This document shows, in pieces, positions 47,176-56,482 of a DNA stretch of 64,000 nucleotides. The notes below the pieces were generated by a model that had not been told where the DNA came from, did not search any database, and worked only from the letters and a program-made list of their open reading frames with translations. The stretch covers positions 184,478 through 248,477 of the forward strand of contig NZ_KE384432.1 of assembly GCF_000425665.1 (NCBI RefSeq), in the 5' to 3' direction. Source of the DNA: Gemella cuniculi DSM 15828. Lineage in GTDB: Bacteria > Bacillota > Bacilli > Staphylococcales > Gemellaceae. How positions within the stretch are numbered: position 1 is the stretch's first letter; each line of letters opens with the position of its first letter. Both the position numbers and the translations under genes were made by a program.

Positions 47176-47988
47176 TTACTTCATCAACTCTTTTTGTTTT
47201 TTCATTGCTGGCTCTAACACTAAAGTAAAGAAATACCCAGCAAGTATTCCACCTACTATTGGAGCAAGTATATATACCCAGAAAAATCCACCGCTACTAT
47301 CTGGGAAAGCTGCACTTCCCCATCCAAACATCCAAGCGACCAATCTTGGTGCAAAATCACGAGTAGGGTTTAAGCCAGCTTGAGTAATTGAGGCAAATAA
47401 ACATAATAACGAACCTACTGTTAATCCTATTAAAATTGGTGCAGTGTTATCATTAGGTCTTCCTACATTTGCACCTTCTGTGAATAAAAAGATTATAAGT
47501 ACCAATAAAAATGTTCCCAAAGTTTCTACTGCAATTGCAAGTGGCATTGAAAGTGCATATCCACCAGGTTGATTATAATATTCTCCAAACATTTTAGCTG
47601 TTGTAACCGATTCAAAAGTTCCTCTTACAATATTATTTTTCGCCTCATATTGTTCTATTGATGAACCATAGACTCCATAAACTGTTAATCCTCCTAAAAA
47701 TGCTCCAATAAATTGCCCAAAAATATAAGTTGGTAATCTTTTAACTGACATTCTTTTTGTAAGAACCATTGCTATAGAAACTGCTGGATTAAAATGTGCA
47801 TTGCTTAAATGTCTTGTCATGTAGATGCCAAACATTACAGCAAACGCCCAAAGAATTCCTATTTGGAATAAACTTTGATGTGCGTTGTACAAAACAGCTG
47901 CTGCTACCGCTCCAGTACCAAAAAGAACCAAAATAAACGAACCTATTACCTCCCCTAAAAAATCATTTTTTAAAGAATAATTTTTCAT
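47176..47988 (-). CDS. MIP-family aquaglyceroporin
   Basis: This 270-residue channel has six membrane helices. The first pore motif is SNAHFNPAVSIAM (NPA); the second is AGLNPTRDFAPRL, with threonine in place of the alanine of NPA and the RD pair typical of glycerol-type channels. Such channels pass glycerol and also uncharged arsenite. Its place ahead of the CobW and ArsM-like genes suggests metalloid efflux or uptake rather than glycerol use, since no glpK is near. ATG 47988 or the TTG just before it may be the start. Confidence 0.88.
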   Translation of the reverse strand: MKNYSLKNDFLGEVIGSFILVLFGTGAVAAAVLYNAHQSLFQIGILWAFAVMFGIYMTRHLSNAHFNPAVSIAMVLTKRMSVKRLPTYIFGQFIGAFLGGLTVYGVYGSSIEQYEAKNNIVRGTFESVTTAKMFGEYYNQPGGYALSMPLAIAVETLGTFLLVLIIFLFTEGANVGRPNDNTAPILIGLTVGSLLCLFASITQAGLNPTRDFAPRLVAWMFGWGSAAFPDSSGGFFWVYILAPIVGGILAGYFFTLVLEPAMKKQKELMK

Positions 47989-48283
47989 CAAAATATATCT
48001 CCTTTTTTATAAAATTTATAATCATATTATAGCAAAAAAAAAAATTATTTTTAAAATATTATTTTTAATTTTAATATTAATTTTCGATTGTTATACTAAT
48101 TTTATTTTTAATTATTATATATAATAAAACATAAAATATTGTCAATTTTATTTAATTATCCCAAGAAAATAACTATTATACTTTTTTTAAAAAAACCAAT
48201 CATAAAAAATAAATATATTTATATTTATTTCATAAAATAACTAGAGTTTACTATATTAAAATAGATTAATAAATTTTATCATA

Positions 48284-48320
48284 AAAAAAAGTAAGTTGAA
48301 ATATCAACTTACTTTTTTTA
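48284..48320 (-). terminator. terminator of the sucrose operon; rest of the gap empty
   Basis: AAAAAAAGTAAGTTGA and TCAACTTACTTTTTTT form a perfect stem around AATA, overlapping the fructokinase stop. The other 290 bases of the gap 47989-48317 are extremely AT-rich, presumably carrying the aquaporin promoter, and show no gene. Confidence 0.8.
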
Positions 48321-49256
48321 TATCAATTCTTTGTATTCTTCCTCAGTCAAATAGCTAGAAATTGCTCCAGTTTTTGTAGTCGTTAAGCTCGCATAATTAG
48401 TAGCAAACTCTGTCATTTCTTGAAGATTTTTTTGAGTTATTTCATCTAAACTTCTACAGTTTAATAACTTAGACAAAAATGCCCCCGCAAAAGCATCCCC
48501 TGCTCCTGTTGTATCAACAGCTTTCACATTTGGAATTTTGGTAATAGCCCTTTTATCTTGGTAATAAACTTCTGCACCTTGCTCCCCTTTTGTATAAAGA
48601 ACAACTTTTATATGAGAGAAATCCTGGTTTAATGTTTCTTCAATATTAGTTTTCCCAGTTAAAAATTCAAGTTCATTATCTGCAACTTTAATAACATCTA
48701 CATACGGCAAAAATTCTCTAATAGTTTCTAAATAAATTTCTTTATTTTCCCAAAGATTAAATCTTAAATTCACATCAAATGATATTAAAACTCCAGCCTC
48801 TTTTGCTTTTTTTAACAAAAGATGATGACTACCCTTTGACTCTTCTTGAATCGCGATACTTGCAAAATGTATCACTTCTATCTCCGTTAAATCTACTTTT
48901 TCTACATCTTCTTTGCTAATTTTTAATGCTGAAGAACCTTTAAAGTAAAAACTAAATGAACGATCACCAGTTTTATCTAAAGAAACAAATGCTAAGGGAG
49001 TGAAACTATCATCTTTTCTTGATACATATTTACAGTCTACATTTTCCTTTTTTAATGTATTTTCTAAGAAATCCCCAAAACCATCTTCTCCTAAAGATGT
49101 AAGCAAGTAACTTTTATGACCTAATTTTTGTGTAACACATGCAACATTAGCAACACAACCACCAGCTTCTTTTTTAAAAGATTTTACTTCATCAATTTTT
49201 CCTACATCTTCTCCTATAAAATCAATCAGCATTTCTCCTATACATAAAACCGCCAT
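48318..49256 (-). CDS. scrK: PfkB-family fructokinase
   Basis: This 312-residue sugar kinase phosphorylates the fructose released from sucrose-6-phosphate. It has the N-terminal GGCVANVACVTQKLG motif and the C-terminal anion-hole/catalytic motif VDTTGAGDAFAGAFL (catalytic aspartate near residue 250). It is the third gene of the sucrose operon, 20 bases behind the invertase, with AGAGAGGTGA upstream. Confidence 0.88.
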   Translation of the reverse strand: MAVLCIGEMLIDFIGEDVGKIDEVKSFKKEAGGCVANVACVTQKLGHKSYLLTSLGEDGFGDFLENTLKKENVDCKYVSRKDDSFTPLAFVSLDKTGDRSFSFYFKGSSALKISKEDVEKVDLTEIEVIHFASIAIQEESKGSHHLLLKKAKEAGVLISFDVNLRFNLWENKEIYLETIREFLPYVDVIKVADNELEFLTGKTNIEETLNQDFSHIKVVLYTKGEQGAEVYYQDKRAITKIPNVKAVDTTGAGDAFAGAFLSKLLNCRSLDEITQKNLQEMTEFATNYASLTTTKTGAISSYLTEEEYKELI

Positions 49257-49276
49257 TTTAGCTTCACCTCTCTAAT

Positions 49277-50584
49277 TTATATCTTTTTTATTTCTATTTT
49301 TTCTATTTTTTGTGCAATAAAACTATTCGCTGAAATTTCTACATTATGATTCTTTGGATAAAATCTTGTTGAAATTACAAACTCTCCATTATTTGCAAAA
49401 AGTTCTATTGATGAACTATCAAAAACTATTTCTACATTTTCTAAATTTAATTTATATTTTCTATCATTTCTACCATAGCCACTAGTACCAAAGTTAATTT
49501 CTAATTCATTGTTATTGTAACTGACTTTAAAATCAGCTATTTGAATTTTAAAACTTTCTCCATGTTCTTGACTATAATACCATGTTTGTTCAGAAAAAAT
49601 ATTCTTAAAAATTCTTTCTCCCAATAAATCTCTAACGGATTTATGTAACGTTTGTCGTATTTTTCCATTTTTAAAATTTACAACTCTTGGCACTGTTAAA
49701 CAATTTTGATAACCAAATTTTGTAGTAGGATTTGTATAGCTACTATCTGGTACATACATCCATCCTATCAATACTCGATTATTATCTTCATCTAAAAAGG
49801 TTTGTGAAGCATAAAAATCATGACCATAATCTAATAAATTAAAATTATCAAATCTTTCTACACTCTCTAACCCTTCATTAACGACTGAATAACCAATTTG
49901 ATATGTGTTTTCAAAATATGGATACATTCTTGAAATACCTTGAGGAGAAAAAATAAAAATTTCTGTCCCATCCACTTCAAAATAATCTGGACACTCCCAC
50001 ATAAAACCTAAATTATTTTTTGAATAAATTGTTTTATAATGTTCTAGAGTATCTTTATCATAAATTAGAAGGCATCCATAATCATTACTATCTCTAGCAC
50101 CAAGAATCAAATATTTTTTTCCATTCTTCTCAAATACTTTTGGATCTCTAACGTGATTTGACATATTAGGATAATCATCTGTCGTCAAAAGACAAGTCTT
50201 CTCACTAAAATTAATACCATCTTCTGTTGAAAATGTAATAGTATTATGACCACGCCCAGCATGAACGTAGTCATAATCACCTTTATATTTTACATTTCCA
50301 GTATAGTAGAAGACTAATTTATCATTCTCTATACTAGCACTTCCTGAATAAACTCCACTTTTTTCCTCTTCTATTGTTGGTGTTAAAAACACACCCTTAT
50401 CTTCATAATTTTTTAAATCACTACTTGTATGATAGTACCACAATTTTAATCCACCATCTACCTCATAAGAATACTGACAAAAAATATGATACTTTCCTTT
50501 AAAGTAAGCTAATCCATTTGGATCATTTAGCCAACCTTTAGTAGGTTCTAAATGAAGATTTTGTTTCCAATTATTAGCTTGCAT
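49277..50584 (-). CDS. scrB: sucrose-6-phosphate hydrolase (GH32)
   Basis: This 435-residue GH32 enzyme splits sucrose-6-phosphate into glucose-6-phosphate and fructose. The nucleophile motif is GWLNDPNGLAYFKG, the transition-state motif is VRDPKVFEKNGK, and the acid/base is in MWECPDYFEVDG. It has no signal peptide, which fits cytosolic action on the phosphorylated sugar. It overlaps the end of scrA by 11 bases. Confidence 0.93.
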   Translation of the reverse strand: MQANNWKQNLHLEPTKGWLNDPNGLAYFKGKYHIFCQYSYEVDGGLKLWYYHTSSDLKNYEDKGVFLTPTIEEEKSGVYSGSASIENDKLVFYYTGNVKYKGDYDYVHAGRGHNTITFSTEDGINFSEKTCLLTTDDYPNMSNHVRDPKVFEKNGKKYLILGARDSNDYGCLLIYDKDTLEHYKTIYSKNNLGFMWECPDYFEVDGTEIFIFSPQGISRMYPYFENTYQIGYSVVNEGLESVERFDNFNLLDYGHDFYASQTFLDEDNNRVLIGWMYVPDSSYTNPTTKFGYQNCLTVPRVVNFKNGKIRQTLHKSVRDLLGERIFKNIFSEQTWYYSQEHGESFKIQIADFKVSYNNNELEINFGTSGYGRNDRKYKLNLENVEIVFDSSSIELFANNGEFVISTRFYPKNHNVEISANSFIAQKIEKIEIKKI

Positions 50585-52076
50585 TCACAAGTTCCTTTTT
50601 AGTTTTAAAGAAGTATGCTGTTACTGAGAATGCTACTACGAATGATAATACTAGTCCTATTGCAAATACTGACCAATGATTTGCAGGTATTGATAAGAAT
50701 CCTGGAAGACCTGCAGCTCCTAATGCTGATGCAAATACTTTATTAAACCCTATCCAAGCACTTCCTACTGCACTTCCTGCAATAGCTCCATAGAATGGAT
50801 ATCTTAATCTTAGGTTAACCCCAAACATCGCTGGCTCTGTAATTCCTAATAATGCTGAAATACCAGATGCTGAAGAAATTGATTTCATTTTTACATTTTT
50901 AGAGAATACCAATACTGCAAGTACCGCTGCCCCTTGTGCAACGTTTGACATAGAAGCAATTGGGAAAATAAATGTTAATCCAGTTGCTGCTAGTAGTTGT
51001 GTTTCGATTGCCGCAAAACTTTGGTGAAGACCAGTAATAACAATTGGAGCATACAATAAACCAAAAATACCCGCTCCAACAAATCCACCATTAGTGTATA
51101 GCCATTGTAATCCTTCTCCTAGCAAAGTACCTGCTTCACGAAGAATAGGTCCCATCCAAGCAAATGTTACAAATCCAGTTACAAATAATGAAATTAATGG
51201 TGTTGTTAAATTATCTAGCCATGATGGTGTAACTTTACGTAAATATTTCTCAATAGTCGCTAATAACCAAGCAGCAAATAAAATTGGCAATACTGTACCT
51301 TGATATCCTACTTTTGCAATTTGGAATCCAAATACATCCCAATATTGAAGAGAAGTTACACGTTGAAGTCCTTCAACAGCTTGCCCACTTTGATTAACAA
51401 TGTCTACAGCTGGAGCTAAAAGTTGATTAGTAGCCGGATCTAATTTACCAAATGTATAAAAATTCATTACATCTGGGTGAACCATTAACATTGCAAGTGC
51501 CGCACCTAAATATGGATTACCACCAAAACGCTTAGTTGCTGAAAATCCGATAAGTACTGGTAAAAATACGAATGGTGCATTAGCAAATACATTAACTATG
51601 TCAGCTAAACCTGCAATATTAGGATACGCTTCAATAACAGATTTACCTGCAAAAAATAAATCTTTTGCTGTTAATACGTTATTGATCCCCATTAATAAAC
51701 CTCCAGCTACAATTGCTGGAATAATTGGTACAAAAATATCACTTAACATTTTTACAAAACGTTGTAGTGGGTTTCCTTTTAATTTTTTACTATTATTTTT
51801 TTCCTCTGAAGATTCGTCAGAAGATTTTCCTTTATATACCTCATTGTAAGCTGCGAATACTTGTTGTACAAGTCCACTACCAAAAATTAATTGAAGCTGA
51901 CCATTATTAAAGAATACTCCCTTAACACCATCAATTTCCTCTAATTTTTCTTTATTAAAATTTTTTTCATCATTCAACTCTAATCTAAGACGAGTTGCAC
52001 AATGAACAACACTTATAATATTTTCTTGACCACCACTGTGTTCAACAACTTCATTAACTACTTTCTTTAAATCCAT
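50574..52076 (-). CDS. scrA: PTS sucrose transporter subunit IIBC
   Basis: This 500-residue protein has an N-terminal EIIB domain with the phosphorylated cysteine in IISVVHCATRLRLELND and an EIIC domain with about ten membrane helices (IPAIVAGGLLMGINNVL, GITEPAMFGVNLRLRYPF). It imports sucrose as sucrose-6-phosphate. There is no fused EIIA domain, so it must borrow an EIIA from another PTS. First gene of the operon, behind AAAAAAGGAG and the two operators. Confidence 0.92.
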   Translation of the reverse strand: MDLKKVVNEVVEHSGGQENIISVVHCATRLRLELNDEKNFNKEKLEEIDGVKGVFFNNGQLQLIFGSGLVQQVFAAYNEVYKGKSSDESSEEKNNSKKLKGNPLQRFVKMLSDIFVPIIPAIVAGGLLMGINNVLTAKDLFFAGKSVIEAYPNIAGLADIVNVFANAPFVFLPVLIGFSATKRFGGNPYLGAALAMLMVHPDVMNFYTFGKLDPATNQLLAPAVDIVNQSGQAVEGLQRVTSLQYWDVFGFQIAKVGYQGTVLPILFAAWLLATIEKYLRKVTPSWLDNLTTPLISLFVTGFVTFAWMGPILREAGTLLGEGLQWLYTNGGFVGAGIFGLLYAPIVITGLHQSFAAIETQLLAATGLTFIFPIASMSNVAQGAAVLAVLVFSKNVKMKSISSASGISALLGITEPAMFGVNLRLRYPFYGAIAGSAVGSAWIGFNKVFASALGAAGLPGFLSIPANHWSVFAIGLVLSFVVAFSVTAYFFKTKKELVNAS

Positions 52077-52178
52077 TATATAGTTCTCCTTTTTTATTTT
52101 TACTTTTAATATATTTTTAACAATAATTACAAAAACTAAACTTGATATTTAATATTTAGTGTAATAAAAACATAAATG

Positions 52179-52244
52179 GTAACGTTACTTTTTAAATTTT
52201 ACAATACTTTTTATAATTTGTCAATAACAAAATGGTAACGTTAC
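52179..52244 (-). promoter_or_regulatory. sucrose operon promoter with twin LacI-type operators
   Basis: ATGGTAACGTTACT occurs twice with the perfect palindrome GTAACGTTAC at 52179-52188 and 52235-52244, centres 56 bases apart. Between them on the minus strand lie -35 TTGACA (52224-52219) and -10 TAAAAT (52201-52196), 17 bases apart, so one operator covers the start point and the other lies just upstream of -35. This is a typical ScrR/LacI-family layout allowing looping; the regulator gene itself is not in the window. Confidence 0.8.
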
Positions 52245-52384
52245 TAATTTTTGTTTTTTTTCTTTAGATTTATACCATGCATCAAACTTAAAATTTAGTT
52301 GATTCCACATATTTCTTGCGGCGTTTCTCTCTTTTTGTTATAATCATATAAGTTTAGATGATTATTAATAGGGAGGTGCTTTTA

Positions 52385-54151
52385 ATGAATTTGTCTATTA
52401 AAGAACTTTTTAGTAGTATTTGGCATAATATTTCTAAAAATAAATTTACTTATATTTCTATAGCTGTGTTTTTGCAACTTTTTATATTAAGCGGTCTGTG
52501 GGTAATATCTATCGTTTTTCAACTAGCTTTAAAATTTTCTGGAGAAGAACATTTAGATAAAAATAATTTTTGGCATATTTTTTTTAATCCTATTAGCTTT
52601 GTTGTTTTTATTCTTTTAATTTTATTTGCTGCATTTTTAATGTTTATTGAGTTTTCCACTCTTACATTTACTATCTATGGGCAACTTACGAATAATAAAT
52701 ATTCTATAAGGAATATAGCTAGCAATGCTTGGAGCAAAATGAAAAATCTTATTGGAATCCAAATCTTATTTTTTATAGGTTATTTTATTTTAACGATTCC
52801 TGTTGCTAATCTTGGTGTAAAATCATTAATTTCTAAAAATTTGTATATTCCAAAGTTTATTACTGGCGAACTTACAAAAACCCCTAATGGTTTGATTGTA
52901 TTCATTCTTCTAATTTCACTATTGGCCTATATAAATTTTCGTCTAGTTTACACCCTTCCACTTACAGTTGTTGGTGATAAAAAATTAATTGATAACATCA
53001 AAACTAGTTGGGATTTAACAAAAAAAGGTAAGTTGAAATTTCTTATAACTATTGGATTATTTGAATTTATTTATGGAATTATTTCCTTGATTGTTTTATT
53101 TTCTACTACAGCTTTTTTTGCTTTAATTGATTCAAAGGGAAATAATCTCCTAATTCAAACGTTATTTTTCACAATAGCAAGCTCCATAATTTTCTTTTTT
53201 AGTGTCTTATCTAAAGTCACAGTTATCACCGCCCTTATTACAATTTTAATTAAAGAAAATCAAATTTCTGAAAAACTAATTAATCATAAAGTTGAGGATA
53301 AAAAGAAATCAAGAATACTATTGGTCTTTTCTATTACCGTTGTTTTAGGTACTACCCTATATAACAGTGCTTTACTTTATACTAATGGTCTTAATAAAAA
53401 TATTATGACTATTGCACATCGTGGTTATGTTGCACAAGGTGTAGAAAATTCGATTGAATCCCTTGAAGCTGCTGCCAAGGCAGGTGTTAATTATGTAGAA
53501 GTGGATATTCTTTTGACAAAAGATAATAAGTTTGTAGTAATGCACGATTATAATTTAAAACGTCTTGCTGGTATTAATAAAAGAGTTCAAGATATGAATT
53601 ATGACGAAGTAGTCGGATTACCAATTTCTCAAGGTGACCATAAGAGTAAAATTCCTTCTTTTGATGAATTTGTAAAAAAAGCTAAAGAATTAAATGTTAA
53701 ATTATTAGTTGAACTCAAACCCCATGGTAGTGAACCTAATAACTACATTGATTTATTAATTAATAAAATTAAAGAACTTGGAATTGAAAATGAGTATAAA
53801 TATATGTCTCTAGATTTAAAAGTTATAGAGCAACTAGAAAGCAAAGCTCCACATTTAAACACTGGATATGTAATACCACTTCAATTTGGAAAATTTTCTA
53901 ACAATAATGTTGATTTTTTTGTTATAGAAGATTTTTCTTATAGAGAATCGCTAGTTGAACAAGCTAAAAGTCAAGGAAAACAAGTTTACGTTTGGACTGT
54001 TAATGATTATGCACAAATCAACAAATATCTTCAAAGCCCTGTTGATGCAATTATTACTGATGAACCTGAAATAGTTAAAGACGAAAAAAATGAACTCGAA
54101 AATAATAAATCGTACTTTGACAAAGCTTCAAGATTACTAACTGGTAATTAA
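52385..54151 (+). CDS. glycerophosphodiester phosphodiesterase with membrane domain
   Basis: The 588-residue protein has an N-terminal membrane region of about 330 residues with seven or eight helices (GPDPase membrane domain), then a catalytic GDPD domain: MTIAHRGYVAQGVENSIES, YVEVDILLTKDNKFVVMHD, and LLVELKPHG, holding the metal-binding glutamates, aspartate and the two histidines. It hydrolyses glycerophosphodiesters to glycerol-3-phosphate and an alcohol. ATG 52385 is used, with GGGAGG eight bases upstream; the frame is open back to 52358. Confidence 0.9.
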   Translation: MNLSIKELFSSIWHNISKNKFTYISIAVFLQLFILSGLWVISIVFQLALKFSGEEHLDKNNFWHIFFNPISFVVFILLILFAAFLMFIEFSTLTFTIYGQLTNNKYSIRNIASNAWSKMKNLIGIQILFFIGYFILTIPVANLGVKSLISKNLYIPKFITGELTKTPNGLIVFILLISLLAYINFRLVYTLPLTVVGDKKLIDNIKTSWDLTKKGKLKFLITIGLFEFIYGIISLIVLFSTTAFFALIDSKGNNLLIQTLFFTIASSIIFFFSVLSKVTVITALITILIKENQISEKLINHKVEDKKKSRILLVFSITVVLGTTLYNSALLYTNGLNKNIMTIAHRGYVAQGVENSIESLEAAAKAGVNYVEVDILLTKDNKFVVMHDYNLKRLAGINKRVQDMNYDEVVGLPISQGDHKSKIPSFDEFVKKAKELNVKLLVELKPHGSEPNNYIDLLINKIKELGIENEYKYMSLDLKVIEQLESKAPHLNTGYVIPLQFGKFSNNNVDFFVIEDFSYRESLVEQAKSQGKQVYVWTVNDYAQINKYLQSPVDAIITDEPEIVKDEKNELENNKSYFDKASRLLTGN

Positions 54152-54160
54152 TAAAATTAT

Positions 54161-54206
54161 GAACTAGAAGTTTAATTTTTTCTATTCAAATTAAACTTCT
54201 AGTTCA
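54161..54206. terminator. bidirectional terminator
   Basis: GAACTAGAAGTTTAATTT and AAATTAAACTTCTAGTTC form a perfect 18-base stem between the convergent phosphodiesterase and nucleoside hydrolase genes. Confidence 0.85.
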
Positions 54207-54220
54207 AATTTTTATTTCTA

Positions 54221-55072
54221 CTAAATCGAATAAGTTTTTTTTACAATTTTAATATAATCTTCTTTATTTTTTAAATTTGGAATGTGGATAACTTGATTTC
54301 CATTACAACTCTTTTTTATAAATCCTGTTTTTAAGTATTCTCTTTTTACCTCTACTTTGTATTTTTTATTTTCAAAATACTCTGGATTTGTTACATAAAC
54401 AGCTGCTAAAAGGTCCCAAACTATAATATAATTTGCATCATATTCATCACTGTGAAATTTAATCCAACTTATACATTTTTCATATAGGTACTTATTATTG
54501 TTTGAAAAAGAATTTATTATAGACGTTATTTCATTAATATACAATTTAGAATTTAAACAAGCATTTCCTGTTAATACTATTGAATTTTTACTGTTTTTTA
54601 AAACCTCATATGAATTTTTATATGATATTGTAAAATTTAATTCTTTCATTTCCTTGTTATTTATAACTAAGGCTTCAGTTATTCCACCCATCATTACAAT
54701 AGTTTTTATTCTTGAAAAAATAGAATTATCTAGAAGATAAGCATCTGCAATATTTTTTAAAGAACCTGTCGCAAGTATAGTTATTTCACCAGGAAATTTT
54801 TTAGTTTCTTCTACAATAAATTGTGCTGCTTTATTAGTTAAATAACTGTCTTCGGTTTCATTTCCGTAAATTAAATTTATTTTTAAAGATAAGTTTTTCT
54901 TAAGTCTTTCTGTACTTTCTATAACTTTTTCTAAACTATCATTTCCAAATGTTAAAGTCACACCTAATAATTTTACAGATGGATTTTTATACAAATATAA
55001 TAGTGCCAAACCATCATCTATATCTCTGTACTCGAGTCCCATCGTATTGTCACAATCATATATTATTTTCAT
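54221..55072 (-). CDS. inosine-uridine preferring nucleoside hydrolase family protein
   Basis: This 283-residue protein starts with the calcium-binding aspartate cluster of nucleoside hydrolases, IIYDCDNTMGLEYRDIDDGLALL, a longer variant of the usual DTDPGIDDALA. Later parts are LATGSLKNIADAY, the VMMGG motif and a terminal aspartate in IIVWDLLAAVYVTNPEYF. The enzymes split nucleosides into base and ribose. The start lies inside the end of the ABC ATPase gene, so it is the last gene of the importer operon and may process what is imported. Confidence 0.85.
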   Translation of the reverse strand: MKIIYDCDNTMGLEYRDIDDGLALLYLYKNPSVKLLGVTLTFGNDSLEKVIESTERLKKNLSLKINLIYGNETEDSYLTNKAAQFIVEETKKFPGEITILATGSLKNIADAYLLDNSIFSRIKTIVMMGGITEALVINNKEMKELNFTISYKNSYEVLKNSKNSIVLTGNACLNSKLYINEITSIINSFSNNNKYLYEKCISWIKFHSDEYDANYIIVWDLLAAVYVTNPEYFENKKYKVEVKREYLKTGFIKKSCNGNQVIHIPNLKNKEDYIKIVKKTYSI

Positions 55073-55712
55073 TACTTTCTCCTTTTTTATTAAGAGTAAT
55101 AGATTTTGCTTCCAAATATTCTACTTCGCTGAAATCATGTGTTACAAAAATAATAGACATGTTATATTTATTCTTTATATTTTTTAATAAATCCATAATT
55201 TCTAATTTTATATCTTTATCTAATCCTATAAAAGGTTCGTCTAATAATAGTACTCTGGGATTCAAAATAATTGCACGCGCTAAGGCTACTCTTCTTTTCT
55301 GTCCTCCTGATAATTCTCTAGGATATTTTTTTAATTTATTTTCTAGTTTTATATCTTGTACCATCTGTCTAACTAACTCTTTTATTTTCCTTTTAGGATA
55401 TTTTTTCATTTTTAATCCAAAAGCAATATTTTCTTCTATTGTCATGTGTGGAAATAACAAATTATCTTGGAACATAAGCACTATATCTCTTTTGTTTGCA
55501 GATAATTTATTGATATTCTTATTTTCTAATAAAATTTCTCCTGAAAAATCTTGTTCTAAACCTGCTATTATTCTTAACAAAGTGGTTTTCCCACATCCTG
55601 ATGGGCCAACTATTGCATATATATCATTTTTTTTCATAGTAAAGTTAAAATTTTTCAATAACTCAGTACTATCATATGAAAAATTAATATTATTTAATTT
55701 TAATACTTCCAT
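55056..55712 (-). CDS. ABC transporter ATP-binding protein (YnjD-like)
   Basis: This 218-residue ATPase has Walker A GPSGCGKTTLLRI, the signature LSGGQKRRVALARA, Walker B LLLDEPFIGLD, and switch histidine in FVTHDFSEVEYLE. It lacks the C-terminal TOBE domain of spermidine or iron importers, which agrees with the short YnjD type. It lies between two permease genes and the nucleoside hydrolase gene, overlapping both neighbours. Confidence 0.87.
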   Translation of the reverse strand: MEVLKLNNINFSYDSTELLKNFNFTMKKNDIYAIVGPSGCGKTTLLRIIAGLEQDFSGEILLENKNINKLSANKRDIVLMFQDNLLFPHMTIEENIAFGLKMKKYPKRKIKELVRQMVQDIKLENKLKKYPRELSGGQKRRVALARAIILNPRVLLLDEPFIGLDKDIKLEIMDLLKNIKNKYNMSIIFVTHDFSEVEYLEAKSITLNKKGESNENNI

Positions 55713-56482
55713 AATTTCTCCTTATACATCCTACTTACTAATGTTCTAAACACAAATATTACTAATAAACATGTTCCTAAAAATATTAACCCATAAATCG
55801 AAGCTATATGACGATCTTTTGCGTAAATATATGGAAACATTATCAATGGATAAGTTTTTATAATTCCTCCACCTATCAGAGATACTATAAAATATTGACT
55901 CATCGAAACTAAAAATACTAAAATTGATGTTACCATCAAACCAGGCGAAATTAGAGGTAAAGTCACCTTGATTATAATATTAAAAATATTAGCACCCAAA
56001 CTTTGTGCTTGTTCTTCTATATCTTTTCCAATTATTTTTAAAATTGGTTCTAATCCTAAAACTGCATAAGGGACGCATGTAAATAGCTCTAACAATATAA
56101 TCCCTGTAACATTATTTGCCAATCCTATTTTTATAAATGCTAAATGAATTCCCATAGATATTGAAGTCATTGGAATTAAAAATGGAATTATTAAAATAAA
56201 TCTAATTATTCCTTTATATTTAATTTTATACAGAGCAAGGACCTTAGCAATAGGATATGATATAACTATAGTTAATATTGTTACTACAACGGACAGTAAA
56301 ACACTAAATCCTAAAACTTTTAATTCTTTTATACTTAATGCTGTATCCCACATCCTCAATGAAATTTTATTTGGAAAAATATTAGGATATAACCAATCTT
56401 CTACAAATGCCCAAAGTATCATTTGAGAAAACAATATAATAAAAGCGATTATTACTATTACTTCTAAAAATTTTTTAATCAT
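55700..56482 (-). CDS. ABC transporter permease (second of pair)
   Basis: The 260-residue protein has six membrane helices and the EAA loop near residues 165-185, EEQAQSLGANIFNIIIKVTLPLI (in two parts). It pairs with the preceding permease as the membrane channel. ATG 56482 is preferred: it overlaps the preceding stop (ATGATTAA) and AGGTGA lies upstream; GTG at 56491 is the alternative. Confidence 0.85.
   Translation of the reverse strand: MIKKFLEVIVIIAFIILFSQMILWAFVEDWLYPNIFPNKISLRMWDTALSIKELKVLGFSVLLSVVVTILTIVISYPIAKVLALYKIKYKGIIRFILIIPFLIPMTSISMGIHLAFIKIGLANNVTGIILLELFTCVPYAVLGLEPILKIIGKDIEEQAQSLGANIFNIIIKVTLPLISPGLMVTSILVFLVSMSQYFIVSLIGGGIIKTYPLIMFPYIYAKDRHIASIYGLIFLGTCLLVIFVFRTLVSRMYKEKLWKY

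Noticed and set aside
54949..55749. Long plus-strand frame (266 codons) opposite the ABC ATPase and nucleoside hydrolase
   Set aside because: It is antisense to two genes with clear motifs; its serine/phenylalanine-rich translation has no domain and no ribosome site.
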